Shown: positions 7,390-16,393, counted from the first letter of the stretch. The stretch is 64,000 bases of DNA from an uncultured Lachnospiraceae bacterium (GCA_910577825.1 CAJTOK010000002.1:62001-126000), one strand, 5' to 3'. Numbers and translations: made by a program. Notes: a model not told the origin generated them from the sequence alone.

Positions 7390-8736
7390 CTACCACTTTT
7401 TTAGTTCCATTGCATTTAAAAATTTATTCTGGAAAATTTCTTCCCCTGCAAGCTCTATATGCCTTGCTTCTTTTGAGTATCTTAAAGCAAGTTCCCTGTA
7501 ACTGCTGTCCAGCAAAGCCTGCGCTGCACCATTCCCGGCAGCATTGCCCACAAATTCTATATTGCCATTGTCTATATCCGGGTACAGCCCAAACAAAACA
7601 GCTGATTTAGGATGTATAAACTTTCCAAATACGCCTGCTATCTTTACTTCATCAACATCATTTAATGAAATACCTGCTGTTTCAAGCAGGACTTCTGCTG
7701 CTGCCTGTATTGCTGCCTTTGCAAGCTGTATATTCCTTATATCTTTCTGTGTAACAACTATTTCATGCTGTTTATTATAAAGTACAAAATAATTCCCTTC
7801 TGCACTTTTACAAAGCCTTTCTGCAATATCTTTATGCACTTTGTTCTGCAAGGCTTCCCCACAGTCCATAAGATAACCGTCTGGCCTTAATATGCCTGCT
7901 TTTAAAAATTCTGCTATGGCATCTACAAGCCCTGAACCACATATTCCCTCTGGTATTAATGAACCTATAACACCAAGTACTATATTTCCAGTTGATTTGC
8001 TTATTTTAATACTGTTTATAGCACCTTTCCCTGCCCTTATACCGCATTTCACACCTTTTCCCTCAAATGCAGGGCCTGCTGCTGCTGAACAAGCATATAT
8101 TTTTCCTTTATTATTTAATATAATCTCTGCATTAGTCCCTATATCCGCTGCAAGCTGTATTTTTTCTTTATTATAAAGCTTCTGGTTACAAAGGACTGAA
8201 ACTGCATCTGCCCCTATATGTGCCGCAACACCTGGCAGCACATATATATCCATATCTGGAAATTCCTTAAAGCCAATTTCCCTTCCTTTTATATCAACAC
8301 TCCCGCTATAAGCCGTTTTAAATGGTGCTCCTGCCATCCCGCTTACATCTTTACCTAAAAACAAATGGCACATTGTTGTATTTCCTGCAACAGCCATTTT
8401 AACAATCTGGCTTTTATCACAAATCCCCCTGCAAGACCTTAGCAGCATATCTTCTATCTGGTTTACAACAAGTCCATGTAAAAGTGCTGCTTTGCCCATA
8501 GCTGCGTTCATAATACGCATCATTACATCTGTGCCAAATTTTATCTGGGAATTAGTTTCTGTAATATTTCCACAATACTTCTTATCTGCAAGTGAAAAAA
8601 GGCTGGCGGCAATAGTAGTAGTCCCTATATCCACCGCTGCCCCATAGCCGCCAGTGTACCGGGACAGGATACTGCCATTATTTACTGCCATTACATCTTT
8701 CTCTGGATTATATATACTCTGGCGCACTATTACCAT
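7390..8736 (-). CDS. RACo-like ASKHA ATPase (DUF4445) without its ferredoxin domain
   Basis: A 448-residue protein of the family related to the reductive activator of corrinoid proteins. The ASKHA fold shows as GAAVDIGTTTIAASLFSL near the N-terminus, GNTTMCHLFL, the second phosphate loop ADIGTNAEIIL, and GICGSGLVDAIAEF. RACo proteins normally carry an N-terminal 2Fe-2S ferredoxin domain; here only about 50 residues precede the ATPase fold and no cysteine cluster is seen. The start at 8736 has AGGGGG in front; the longer frame would run through the rny terminator. No corrinoid methyltransferase is adjacent, so the partner is unknown. Confidence 0.8.
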   Translation of the reverse strand: MVIVRQSIYNPEKDVMAVNNGSILSRYTGGYGAAVDIGTTTIAASLFSLADKKYCGNITETNSQIKFGTDVMMRIMNAAMGKAALLHGLVVNQIEDMLLRSCRGICDKSQIVKMAVAGNTTMCHLFLGKDVSGMAGAPFKTAYSGSVDIKGREIGFKEFPDMDIYVLPGVAAHIGADAVSVLCNQKLYNKEKIQLAADIGTNAEIILNNKGKIYACSAAAGPAFEGKGVKCGIRAGKGAINSIKISKSTGNIVLGVIGSLIPEGICGSGLVDAIAEFLKAGILRPDGYLMDCGEALQNKVHKDIAERLCKSAEGNYFVLYNKQHEIVVTQKDIRNIQLAKAAIQAAAEVLLETAGISLNDVDEVKIAGVFGKFIHPKSAVLFGLYPDIDNGNIEFVGNAAGNGAAQALLDSSYRELALRYSKEARHIELAGEEIFQNKFLNAMELKKW

Positions 8737-8780
8737 ACAGCCCCCTGCCTTTCTTTTGCCTGCCACATGAAACAGTAACC

Positions 8781-8812
8781 AAAAAGAGCCATCTTCCGAT
8801 GGCCCTTTTTTG
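8781..8812 (-). terminator. Rho-independent terminator of rny
   Basis: On the minus strand GGGCCATC pairs with GATGGCTC around the tetraloop GGAA, followed by TTTTT. A-runs on the other side make it potentially bidirectional. It lies just after the rny stop and before the ASKHA gene. Confidence 0.9.
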
Positions 8813-8835
8813 CTCATGTTTACAGGCTATTGTGT

Positions 8836-10401
8836 CTATTTAGCATAATCTGTAACCCTGGATTCTCTGATAACATTAACCTTAATCTGTCCTGGGTATT
8901 TCAATTCATCTTCAATTTGTTTAGAAATATCCCTTGCAAGCAGAACCATATCATCATCTGTTACTTTATCCGGAATAACCATGACCCTTACCTCACGTCC
9001 TGCCTGGATGGCAAATGATTTATCAACTCCTTTAAAGCTATTGGAAATATCTTCTAATTGTTTTAATCTGTTTGTATATGTTTCTAAAGTTTCCCTGCGT
9101 GCACCTGGACGTGCTGCCGAAATAGTATCAGCAGCTTGTACAATACACGCGATTAAAGTCTCCGGTTCAACATCCCCATGATGTGCCTCTACAGAATTAA
9201 TGACCACGGAAGACTCCTTATATTTGCGGCAAAGTTCAGCACCAATCTGGACATGTGTGCCTTCCATCTCCTGGTCAACCGATTTGCCAATATCATGCAA
9301 CAGACCAGCCCTTTTAGCCATTCTTACATCTGCCCCTGTTTCACCTGCAATAAGCCCTGCCAGGTGGGCTACTTCAATAGAATGCTTTAACGCATTCTGG
9401 CCATAGCTGGTTCTAAATTTCATTCTTCCTAACAAACGAATAAGTTCTGGATTTATACCGTGAACCCCTACTTCAAGAGTAGCAGCCTCCCCCTCCTCAC
9501 GAATCATGGACTCAACTTCTTTCTGAGCCTTTTCAACCATCTCCTCAATTCTAGCTGGATGAATTCTTCCATCAACAATAAGTTTTTCAAGAGCAATCCT
9601 TGCTATTTCTCTTCTGACTCCATCGAAACCTGATAAAACTACCGCCTCAGGTGTATCATCAATAATAAGGTTTACACCTGTAAGGGTTTCTAAAGTCCTT
9701 ATGTTGCGGCCTTCCCTCCCGATAATCCTGCCTTTCATCTCATCATTAGGCAGCTGTACAACAGAAATCGTAGTTTCTGCAACATGGTCAGCAGCACACC
9801 GCTGTATTGCATTGACAATATAATCTTTCGCTCTCTTGTCAGCTTCTTCTTTTGCTTTCCTGTCAAGTTCTTTTATAAGAACAGCAGTTTCATGTTTAAC
9901 ATCTTCTTCAACAGATTTTAACAGATATTCCTTTGCTTGCTCAGTAGTCAGGCCAGAGATTTTCTCAAGTTCCTGTAAATGGCTGTTTTTTATAACTTCA
10001 ACTTCCTGCATCTGCTTATCTAATTCAGCAATTTTTACATTTAACTTAGCTTCTTTTTTCTCTAACGCATCTGACTTTTTATCCAGGATTTCCTCTTTCG
10101 ATAATACCCGCTTCTCATACCGCTGTATTTCTGCCCGTCTTTCTTTGGATTCGTGTTCAATCTCGTTTTTGGTACGGATTGCCTCCTCCTTGGCTTCAAG
10201 CAGTGCCTCACGCTTTTTAGTTTCAGCAGTCCTTAAGGCTTCATCAATTATGCTTCTTGCCTTCTCGTCTGCATTGCCAATTTTAGCTTCTTCTACTTCT
10301 TTATATTGCTTTATAGAAACTGATTTGGTAATAAGCGCAGTTGCAATAACCGCAGCTAATAGAACAACAATGGCTATAATTACTTTAACAACCATTGGCA
10401 T
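8836..10401 (-). CDS. rny: Ribonuclease Y
   Basis: RNase Y is the membrane-bound endoribonuclease that starts mRNA decay in Firmicutes. The 521 residues show the standard order: an N-terminal transmembrane helix (VVKVIIAIVVLLAAVIATAL), a long charged coiled coil (about 30-200), a KH domain with GRIIGREGRNIRTLE, and an HD domain with the metal-binding pair in LLHDIGKS. A C-terminal family region ends in IKVNVIRESR. Length matches B. subtilis RNase Y. It has its own sigma-A promoter. The ribosome binding site lies inside a small inverted repeat, and its distance to ATG (12 bases) is long unless that hairpin forms. Confidence 0.97.
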   Translation of the reverse strand: MPMVVKVIIAIVVLLAAVIATALITKSVSIKQYKEVEEAKIGNADEKARSIIDEALRTAETKKREALLEAKEEAIRTKNEIEHESKERRAEIQRYEKRVLSKEEILDKKSDALEKKEAKLNVKIAELDKQMQEVEVIKNSHLQELEKISGLTTEQAKEYLLKSVEEDVKHETAVLIKELDRKAKEEADKRAKDYIVNAIQRCAADHVAETTISVVQLPNDEMKGRIIGREGRNIRTLETLTGVNLIIDDTPEAVVLSGFDGVRREIARIALEKLIVDGRIHPARIEEMVEKAQKEVESMIREEGEAATLEVGVHGINPELIRLLGRMKFRTSYGQNALKHSIEVAHLAGLIAGETGADVRMAKRAGLLHDIGKSVDQEMEGTHVQIGAELCRKYKESSVVINSVEAHHGDVEPETLIACIVQAADTISAARPGARRETLETYTNRLKQLEDISNSFKGVDKSFAIQAGREVRVMVIPDKVTDDDMVLLARDISKQIEDELKYPGQIKVNVIRESRVTDYAK

Positions 10402-10453
10402 CGAACAGGAGCACCTCCTTATTTTTATTCATTGCACATAGTACAACATATCA

Positions 10454-10482
10454 ATTTTATACTTTTTGCACTAATATGTCAA
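10454..10482 (-). promoter_or_regulatory. Sigma-A promoter of rny
   Basis: On the minus strand, TTGACA (10482-10477), a 17-base spacer and TAAAAT (10459-10454) form a near-consensus vegetative promoter about 55 bases before the rny start. It separates rny from the recA-recX transcript upstream. Confidence 0.85.
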
Positions 10483-10544
10483 GCTTATGGCATCTTCTTT
10501 CACACCTGTTTTATAAATTTCTGTTATACATAAACTGCCATTAT

Positions 10545-10994
10545 TTACAAACCCATATACTTACGTATACTGCCTGTCCCAAAGCCTTTCCTGTAAAGTT
10601 TAGCTGCTGTTTTCTGCTTTTCTTCATATGAAAGCCCTTCAATTTCCCTGCCTTTTAATATCTTCCTGGTTTCCTTTTCCAGTGCTTTTATTTCCCCGTC
10701 TTCTACAGATTCAAGTGCAATGGATATATACTTTTCAGGTACATGCTTTTTAGTTAAATCCTGCCATATCCTTTTTTGGCTTCTTGACTGGCAGTATATA
10801 CTGGCAAACCTCATTGCATATCTTTCATCATCTATATAATGAAAACTTTTCACATATTCCATTGCACCATTTACTGCTTCTTCTGAAAACCCTGCACCAG
10901 AAAGCCTGTCCATAAGTTCCCATTCTGTACGGTCATTATAATTTAGCAAAGACATTGCTTTCTTTTTGGCACGGAGTAATTCTTCTTCATCCAT
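10545..10994 (-). CDS. recX: Regulatory protein RecX
   Basis: RecX binds along RecA filaments and limits their activity. The 149-residue helical protein has the three-repeat architecture of the family: an N-terminal AMSLLNYNDRTEWELMDRL repeat, then AMEYVKSFHYIDDERYAMRF, which is the most conserved part, and a third C-terminal repeat with KLYRKGFG. Its ATG overlaps the recA stop by one base, so it is translationally coupled to recA, the usual arrangement in Firmicutes and other bacteria. Confidence 0.9.
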   Translation of the reverse strand: MDEEELLRAKKKAMSLLNYNDRTEWELMDRLSGAGFSEEAVNGAMEYVKSFHYIDDERYAMRFASIYCQSRSQKRIWQDLTKKHVPEKYISIALESVEDGEIKALEKETRKILKGREIEGLSYEEKQKTAAKLYRKGFGTGSIRKYMGL

Positions 10995-12151
10995 TATTCT
11001 TCTGCCATTCCTTCACTGGTATCTGCTTTATCTGTAATTATGGGGGTTCTTTCTATTCCAGTTATGGGTTCTCTTTTAATATTATCTGTCCCTGCCAGGT
11101 TATTATTTTCCTCTTCTTTTTCTTCCGTTTCCTCATCATCTTTTTTTATAAACTTGTCACGAACTTTCTGTTCAACTTCTGCCATTACATCAGGATGTTC
11201 TTTTAAATAAATCTTTGCATTCTCCCTTCCCTGTCCTATCTTAACACCATTATACGCATACCATGCACCGCTTTTATTAACTATATTTTCATTGGCAGCA
11301 AGGTCAAGTATATCGCCTTCCCTTGATATGCCTTCGCCATATATAATGTCAACTTCTGCTTCACGGAACGGAGGTGCAACTTTATTCTTTACAACTTTAA
11401 TACGTGTACGGTTTCCTATAACTTCACCATCTTTTTTAATCTGTTCACCACGCCTTACTTCAAGCCTTATGGAAGAATAATACTTTAATGCACGCCCGCC
11501 TGTTGTTGTCTCCGGGTTGCCAAACATTACCCCGACCTTCTCACGGAGCTGGTTTATAAATATTACTATACAGCTTGTCTTGCCGATAATAGCTGTAAGC
11601 TTCCTGAGTGCCTGTGACATAAGCCTTGCCTGTAAACCGACATGGCTGTCACCCATCTCCCCTTCTATCTCTGCTTTTGGCACAAGGGCGGCAACCGAAT
11701 CGACAATTAAAATATCTATAGCACCTGAACGTACCATTGTTTCTGTAATCTCCAGTGCCTGTTCACCTGTGTCTGGCTGTGATATGTATAAATTATCAAT
11801 ATCTACACCAATCCTCTTAGCATATACAGGGTCAAGGGCATGTTCAGCATCAATAAATCCTGCAATCCCCCCATGCTTCTGTACTTCTGCCACCATATGC
11901 AGTGCAACTGTTGTCTTGCCGCCTGATTCAGGGCCATAAACCTCCACAACCCTTCCTTTTGGCACACCGCCAACCCCAAGTGCAAGGTCAAGCCCTAATG
12001 AACCTGAAGGAAATGTTTCTACATTAAGGTGTGTATTGTCACCAAGCTTCATAACTGCACCTTTGCCATATGCTTTCTCTATCTGTGCAATAGCATTGTC
12101 AAGTGCTTTCATTTTATTATCATCTGGTGTTGTTATAACTGTTTTCGCCAT
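10994..12151 (-). CDS. recA: Recombinase RecA
   Basis: RecA forms filaments on single-stranded DNA, drives strand exchange and triggers LexA self-cleavage. The 385-residue protein has Walker A GPESGGKT at 73-80, the DNA-binding loops (including NQLREKVGVMFGNPETTTGG) and an acidic, charged C-terminal tail (KKDDEETEEKEEE). No intein is present. I start at the ATG at 12151 because GGAAAGG precedes it by eight bases; an upstream in-frame ATG would lie inside the SOS operator. recX is coupled downstream. Regulation by LexA is supported by the operator upstream. Confidence 0.98.
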   Translation of the reverse strand: MAKTVITTPDDNKMKALDNAIAQIEKAYGKGAVMKLGDNTHLNVETFPSGSLGLDLALGVGGVPKGRVVEVYGPESGGKTTVALHMVAEVQKHGGIAGFIDAEHALDPVYAKRIGVDIDNLYISQPDTGEQALEITETMVRSGAIDILIVDSVAALVPKAEIEGEMGDSHVGLQARLMSQALRKLTAIIGKTSCIVIFINQLREKVGVMFGNPETTTGGRALKYYSSIRLEVRRGEQIKKDGEVIGNRTRIKVVKNKVAPPFREAEVDIIYGEGISREGDILDLAANENIVNKSGAWYAYNGVKIGQGRENAKIYLKEHPDVMAEVEQKVRDKFIKKDDEETEEKEEENNNLAGTDNIKREPITGIERTPIITDKADTSEGMAEE

Positions 12152-12166
12152 ATTTCCATCCTTTCC

Positions 12167-12178
12167 GAACATAAGTTC
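12167..12178 (-). promoter_or_regulatory. SOS (LexA) box of recA
   Basis: GAACTTATGTTC on the minus strand is a perfect GAAC-N4-GTTC inverted repeat, the Gram-positive LexA/DinR operator core. It lies nine bases beyond the -10 element and just before the ribosome binding site, so bound LexA would block the transcription start of recA-recX. Confidence 0.88.
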
Positions 12179-12187
12179 ATTTTAATT

Positions 12188-12216
12188 ATAATAACCCCTT
12201 ACGGTTATTCTGTCAA
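12188..12216 (-). promoter_or_regulatory. Sigma-A promoter of recA
   Basis: On the minus strand TTGACA (12216-12211), a 17-base spacer and TATTAT (12193-12188) form a near-consensus promoter. The SOS box lies directly downstream. Confidence 0.85.
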
Positions 12217-12283
12217 CAATTATTTAATAAATATAAGGTGCTTGTTATATCTAATTTACCATTCTTTCATACATATGTCAATA

Positions 12284-12832
12284 TTATCTTAACCTTTGTG
12301 TCTCATAATGCTCAAATGTCTGGAGGCAGTGCAGTATTGAATCATATTGTTCCTCTTCGTCCCCGTCTTCCAGCACTATATCAAGTGCTACTGCAATATT
12401 GCTTAATAAACGCTTGTCAAGATACTTCCGCAGGCTTGTAAATATTATATATTTTTCATGGTAACTTCTGGCATCAAGCAGTTCCATAAACCCCTTTTCT
12501 GCAATTTCACTGTCTGGCATACTCCCTGAAATCTTCCTGTCTATAGTCCCGTTTAACAGTGCTTCCTTAAACACATCATCATCTATACTGGCACTTTCCT
12601 GTATAACACTGGCTGGCATACTGCCTGTTCCTGCCTTTACATTTCCACTGCTATATGCTTTCCCCATAAAACTGTCCAGCGGTTCTGTCCATATATCAAA
12701 TGGCGGAAACATCTTCTGGTAAACTACCTCCATCTCTTCGTCTTTATAGTTCTTTGCAATACAGATTATCTGGAGTATATTTCCGTCTGTATATTTGTAA
12801 AAACTTCCTGGTAATGGTATATTTCTGTCCAT
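12284..12832 (-). CDS. DUF1653-domain protein of unknown function
   Basis: The N-terminal 60 residues (PGSFYKYTDGNILQIICIAKN, VVYQKMFPP, DIWTEPLDSFM) match the DUF1653 domain, a small beta-rich module usually written as 'G.Y.H.KG..Y.V...A.H..T.E..VVYQ.LYG....WVRP...F'. The remaining 120 residues are acidic and helical, ending in VALDIVLEDGDEEEQYDSIL, and I do not recognise them. The total of 182 residues is longer than the bare domain. It lies about 70 bases before the recA promoter and diverges from thiE. Function is unknown. Confidence 0.75.
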   Translation of the reverse strand: MDRNIPLPGSFYKYTDGNILQIICIAKNYKDEEMEVVYQKMFPPFDIWTEPLDSFMGKAYSSGNVKAGTGSMPASVIQESASIDDDVFKEALLNGTIDRKISGSMPDSEIAEKGFMELLDARSYHEKYIIFTSLRKYLDKRLLSNIAVALDIVLEDGDEEEQYDSILHCLQTFEHYETQRLR

Positions 12833-12942
12833 GCTAATCTCCTTCCATTGACATAAGTTTTAAAAACCACTATTATTTATATATTGTATTATTATACTTA
12901 ATTTCATAAATTTGTACAAGTATATGCAGAGAAAGGAAAGAT

Positions 12943-13584
12943 ATGAAAATTAATAAAAGAAATATGCTTTTATACGCCATTACTGACAGGCAGTGGCTAA
13001 ATGGCAGGACACTTGCTTCACAAGTTGAAGAAGTTTTAAAAAACGGGGCAACTTTTTTACAGCTGCGTGAAAAAAATTTACCTTATAATGAACTTGTTAT
13101 GGAGGCACTTGAAATAAAAGAAATTGCTGCCAGATATAATGTCCCTTTTGTTATTAATGATAATATTTATGCTGCTAAAGAAGCAGGGGCAGATGGTGTA
13201 CATATCGGGCAGGGTGATGCAAGTTATAAAAAAGCAAGGGAATTACTTGGTGATGGAAAAATTATTGGCATGACTGCACATAATCTTAAAGAAGCACTTG
13301 CTGCCCAGAAAGCAGGAGCAGATTATATAGGCGCAGGGGCAGTTTTTGCAACTTCTACAAAAAATAACACTATTCCAATGTCATTTAGTACGCTTAAAGA
13401 AATAACAGATAATGTTACAATTCCTGTTGTTGCAATAGGCGGGATTAACCATGTAAATATAACAAAACTTAAAGATTCTGGAATTGCTGGTGCAGCCGTT
13501 ATCTCTGCACTTTTTGCACAGGAAGATACTGGAAGCGCAACAGCCAGGATGCTAAATTTATGCCGGGAGGTTATAAATGGATAA
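12943..13584 (+). CDS. thiE: Thiamine-phosphate synthase ThiE
   Basis: ThiE joins HMP-pyrophosphate to the thiazole phosphate to give thiamine monophosphate. The 213-residue TIM-barrel has the family landmarks YAITDRQ, FLQLREKN (pyrophosphate site), FVINDN, ADGVHIGQGD, IGMTAHN, YIGAGAVFATSTK and VVAIGGIN. GAGAAAGGAAAG precedes the start. It overlaps the next gene, a HAD phosphatase, by eight bases. A second, more divergent ThiE/TenI-like gene lies at 28.4 kb. No riboswitch is visible before this copy. Confidence 0.95.
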   Translation: MKINKRNMLLYAITDRQWLNGRTLASQVEEVLKNGATFLQLREKNLPYNELVMEALEIKEIAARYNVPFVINDNIYAAKEAGADGVHIGQGDASYKKARELLGDGKIIGMTAHNLKEALAAQKAGADYIGAGAVFATSTKNNTIPMSFSTLKEITDNVTIPVVAIGGINHVNITKLKDSGIAGAAVISALFAQEDTGSATARMLNLCREVING

Positions 13585-14200
13585 AAAATTATTTATATTT
13601 GACATGGATGGCACGCTTCTTGATTCCATGCCATTGTGGAGGGATTTTGACTGCCACTACCTTAAATCCTATAATATAACACCACCTGCAGGACTTAAAC
13701 AGATAGTAGCACCACTGACCCTTAAAGAATGTGCCGATTATTTTATAAGCCTTGGAATAGATAAGGACAGGGATTTTATTGTTTCAGAAGTAATTTCTAT
13801 TGTAAGCAGTGAATATGAAAATAATATCCCTTTAAAACCTGGCATGTACAAACTGTTACAAGAACTGCATTATGGCGGGAATACAATATGCCTTCTCACT
13901 ACATCAGAAAAGGCATATGCAGTCCCTGCCCTTAAAAGGCTTGGCATATATGGTTACTTTGACGCAATTTATACAAGCTCTGAATTAAATATGGATAAAC
14001 GCTCCCCTGGAATTTACAAGGCTATTTGCAGTAAATATAACATTTCCCCACAAAATACTACTGTATATGAAGATACAATTTTTGCCATACGTTCTGCAAA
14101 AGGTGCAGGCTGCAAAGTTGTAGCTGTCTATGACGAAGATTCTGCCAATCACTGGGAAGAAATCAGGGAAACAGCAGATGAAATATTTACATGTGCCTAA
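13577..14200 (+). CDS. HAD-superfamily phosphatase in the thi cluster
   Basis: A cytoplasmic phosphatase of the HAD-IA group: motif I FDMDGTLLDS at the N-terminus, motif II at LLTTSEKAYA, a lysine in MDKRSPG and motif IV VYEDTIFAIRSAKGAG. The 207 residues include a helical cap after motif I. It overlaps thiE by eight bases, so the two are coupled. A phosphatase beside thiE could act on thiamine monophosphate or on a pathway side product, but that is inferred only from context. Its stop overlaps the thiD stop on the other strand. Confidence 0.85.
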   Translation: MDKKLFIFDMDGTLLDSMPLWRDFDCHYLKSYNITPPAGLKQIVAPLTLKECADYFISLGIDKDRDFIVSEVISIVSSEYENNIPLKPGMYKLLQELHYGGNTICLLTTSEKAYAVPALKRLGIYGYFDAIYTSSELNMDKRSPGIYKAICSKYNISPQNTTVYEDTIFAIRSAKGAGCKVVAVYDEDSANHWEEIRETADEIFTCA

Positions 14201-15096
14201 AAAGCGGGTATACTCCAGCAGTGGTCAGCCGGCCCGTTTCCGTGCCCTATGTCCAGCCCTGCTTTTAGTGCATTAGTCAAGTAGCTTTTTGCTGCCGCTA
14301 TTGCAGCAGCAATATCCATGCCTGATGCCAGGTTGCAGGCTATTGCAGATGAAAGGGTGCACCCCGTGCCATGCGTATTATTTGTGGCAACCCTTTCATG
14401 CCTGAACCAGATTTTTCTGCCATTACCTGTAACCTGGATAATATCATGTTTATTTTCTATAAAACCAGCCCATGCACCAGAACCAGCATATTGGATATTC
14501 ATTGCTGTTTCTTCTGTGCAGTACAGCAAATCACTGGCATCACTGGTACCATGCCCTCCTTTAATAAGGACATTTGTCCCACTGTTTTTACAAAGCCTGG
14601 ACGCCGCAAGTACCATATCATTTTTACTATTAATACTTATTCCTGTTAATGCCTGTGCTTCAGGTATATTAGGTGTAATAACCATTGCAAGCGGCAGAAG
14701 TTTCTCTTTAAGGGCTTCTGCTGCCTGTGGTTCTAAAAGCTGGCTTCCGCTTGTCGAAACAAACACAGGGTCAACAACTACATTTCCCAGTTTATATTCC
14801 CTTATCTTCTGTGATACTACATCTATTATCTCCTCTGAGAAAAGCATTCCAGTCTTAACTGCGTCAGGCAGGATATCAGAACACACTGCATCAAGCTGCC
14901 CTGCTACAATTTCTGGCAGCACTGGTTCTGATTTTACAACTCCTGTTGTATTCTGCACAGTAATTGCCGTAATAACACTCATTCCATATACAGCATGTGC
15001 AGTCATTGTTTTTAAATCAGCCTGTATGCCAGCCCCGCCGCTACAGTCTGAACCCGCTATAGTTAATACTTTTTTGCGTAAAACATTATTCATCAT
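14197..15096 (-). CDS. thiD: Hydroxymethylpyrimidine (phosphate) kinase ThiD
   Basis: ThiD phosphorylates HMP and HMP-phosphate to HMP-pyrophosphate. The ribokinase-fold protein has TIAGSDCSGGAGIQADLKT at its N-terminus, the PVFVSTSG segment, NIPEAQALTG, the ALIKGGHG-like stretch VLIKGGHG, and the anion hole with catalytic Asp-like context in NTHGTGCTLSSAIA. I start at the ATG-ATG pair at 15096 because the longer frame (15120) reads further into thiC with no better ribosome binding site. It overlaps thiC by 11 bases, so the two pyrimidine-branch genes are coupled under the TPP riboswitch. Confidence 0.94.
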   Translation of the reverse strand: MMNNVLRKKVLTIAGSDCSGGAGIQADLKTMTAHAVYGMSVITAITVQNTTGVVKSEPVLPEIVAGQLDAVCSDILPDAVKTGMLFSEEIIDVVSQKIREYKLGNVVVDPVFVSTSGSQLLEPQAAEALKEKLLPLAMVITPNIPEAQALTGISINSKNDMVLAASRLCKNSGTNVLIKGGHGTSDASDLLYCTEETAMNIQYAGSGAWAGFIENKHDIIQVTGNGRKIWFRHERVATNNTHGTGCTLSSAIACNLASGMDIAAAIAAAKSYLTNALKAGLDIGHGNGPADHCWSIPAF

Positions 15097-16393
15097 AAAT
15101 TGACACAATCTCCCCATCAAGTATACGGTTCATATTTTTAACAGCACAGAAATTCCCACACATAGAACATGTATCCTCTTTTTCAGGCTTTGCAGATGCA
15201 CGGTAAGCCCTTGCCTTATCTGGGTCTATGGAAAGATTAAACATCTCCTCCCAGTCAAGTTTCTTTCTTGCTGTGCTCATTGCATCATCCCAGTCCCTTG
15301 CACCTTTTATTCCTTTTGCAATATCTGCCGCATGTGCTGCAATCTTAGAAGCAATTATTCCTTCTTTAACATCATTTACATCAGGAAGGCGCAGATGTTC
15401 AGCAGGTGTTACATAACAAAGAAAAGATGCACCATTTGCAGCCGCCACTGCCCCGCCGATTGCAGCCGTAATATGGTCATATCCTGGCGCAACATCTGTA
15501 ACAAGCGGCCCTAGTACATAAAAAGGCGCACCATTGCATATTGTCTGCTGTATCTTCATATTTGCTGCTATCTGGTCTAAAGGCATATGCCCGGGCCCTT
15601 CAACCATTACTTGTACATCTTTCTCCCATGCACGTTTTGTCAGTTCACCAAGTGTTATAAGTTCCTCTATCTGGGAAATATCAGAAGCATCTTTTAAACA
15701 GCCAGGGCGGCACGCATCACCAAGGCTCATTGTTACATCATATTCCCTGCATATATCAAGTATTTCATCATAATACTCATAAAACGGGTTCTCTTCGCCT
15801 GTCATTTCCATCCATGCAAATATTATTGAACCGCCTCTTGATACAATATTTGTTAATCTTTTATTTCTTTTAAACCTGCCTGCTGTTTCTTTATTAATGC
15901 CACAATGGATTGTCATAAAATCAACACCATCTTCTGCGTGCATCCTTACAACATCTATCCATTCTTTTGCAGTAATTTCCTTTAATGCCTTATGGTAATA
16001 TACGACTGCATCATAAATTGGCACAGTGCCAATTACTGCAGGGCATTCTTTAGTAAGCTTGCGCCTGAATTTCTGTGTATCCCCGGATGAACTTAAATCC
16101 ATAATGGCCTCTGCTCCAAGCTCTACAGCACTTTTAACCTTCTCCATCTCCATTTCAAGGTCTGTACAGTCCCTTGACGTGCCAAGGTTTACATTAATCT
16201 TTGTACGGAGTTTATTACCTATCCCGCTTGGCTTAATACATGTATGGCGTTTATTGGCAGGGATAATTGCCCTGCCGCCTGCCACAAGCTCCATAAGCTC
16301 CTGTTCTGCCATACCTTCATTTTCTGCTACATAAGAAAGCTCCTTTGTGGTAATGCCTTTCCTTGCGGCATCCATCTGTGTAGAATATTCCAT
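15086..16393 (-). CDS. thiC: Phosphomethylpyrimidine synthase ThiC
   Basis: ThiC is a radical-SAM enzyme that rearranges aminoimidazole ribotide into HMP-phosphate. The 435 residues carry the typical segments NVNLGTSRDC, AIMDLSSSGD, DFMTIHCGIN, MVEGPGHMPLDQI and VTDVAPGYDHI. The 4Fe-4S cluster site CSMCGNFC (C-x2-C-x4-C) is at the C-terminus. The length suits the shorter form without the plant/proteobacterial N-terminal extension. Expression is controlled by the TPP riboswitch and terminator upstream, and thiD follows with an 11-base overlap. Confidence 0.97.
   Translation of the reverse strand: MEYSTQMDAARKGITTKELSYVAENEGMAEQELMELVAGGRAIIPANKRHTCIKPSGIGNKLRTKINVNLGTSRDCTDLEMEMEKVKSAVELGAEAIMDLSSSGDTQKFRRKLTKECPAVIGTVPIYDAVVYYHKALKEITAKEWIDVVRMHAEDGVDFMTIHCGINKETAGRFKRNKRLTNIVSRGGSIIFAWMEMTGEENPFYEYYDEILDICREYDVTMSLGDACRPGCLKDASDISQIEELITLGELTKRAWEKDVQVMVEGPGHMPLDQIAANMKIQQTICNGAPFYVLGPLVTDVAPGYDHITAAIGGAVAAANGASFLCYVTPAEHLRLPDVNDVKEGIIASKIAAHAADIAKGIKGARDWDDAMSTARKKLDWEEMFNLSIDPDKARAYRASAKPEKEDTCSMCGNFCAVKNMNRILDGEIVSIYDE

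Noticed and set aside
8737..8817. Longer N-terminus of the ASKHA protein
   Set aside because: It would translate the rny terminator hairpin, and the ATG at 8736 has its own AGGGGG site.
14318..15103. Long plus-strand frame opposite thiD
   Set aside because: Shadow of the ThiD coding sequence on the other strand; composition rich in Ser and Cys without family match.
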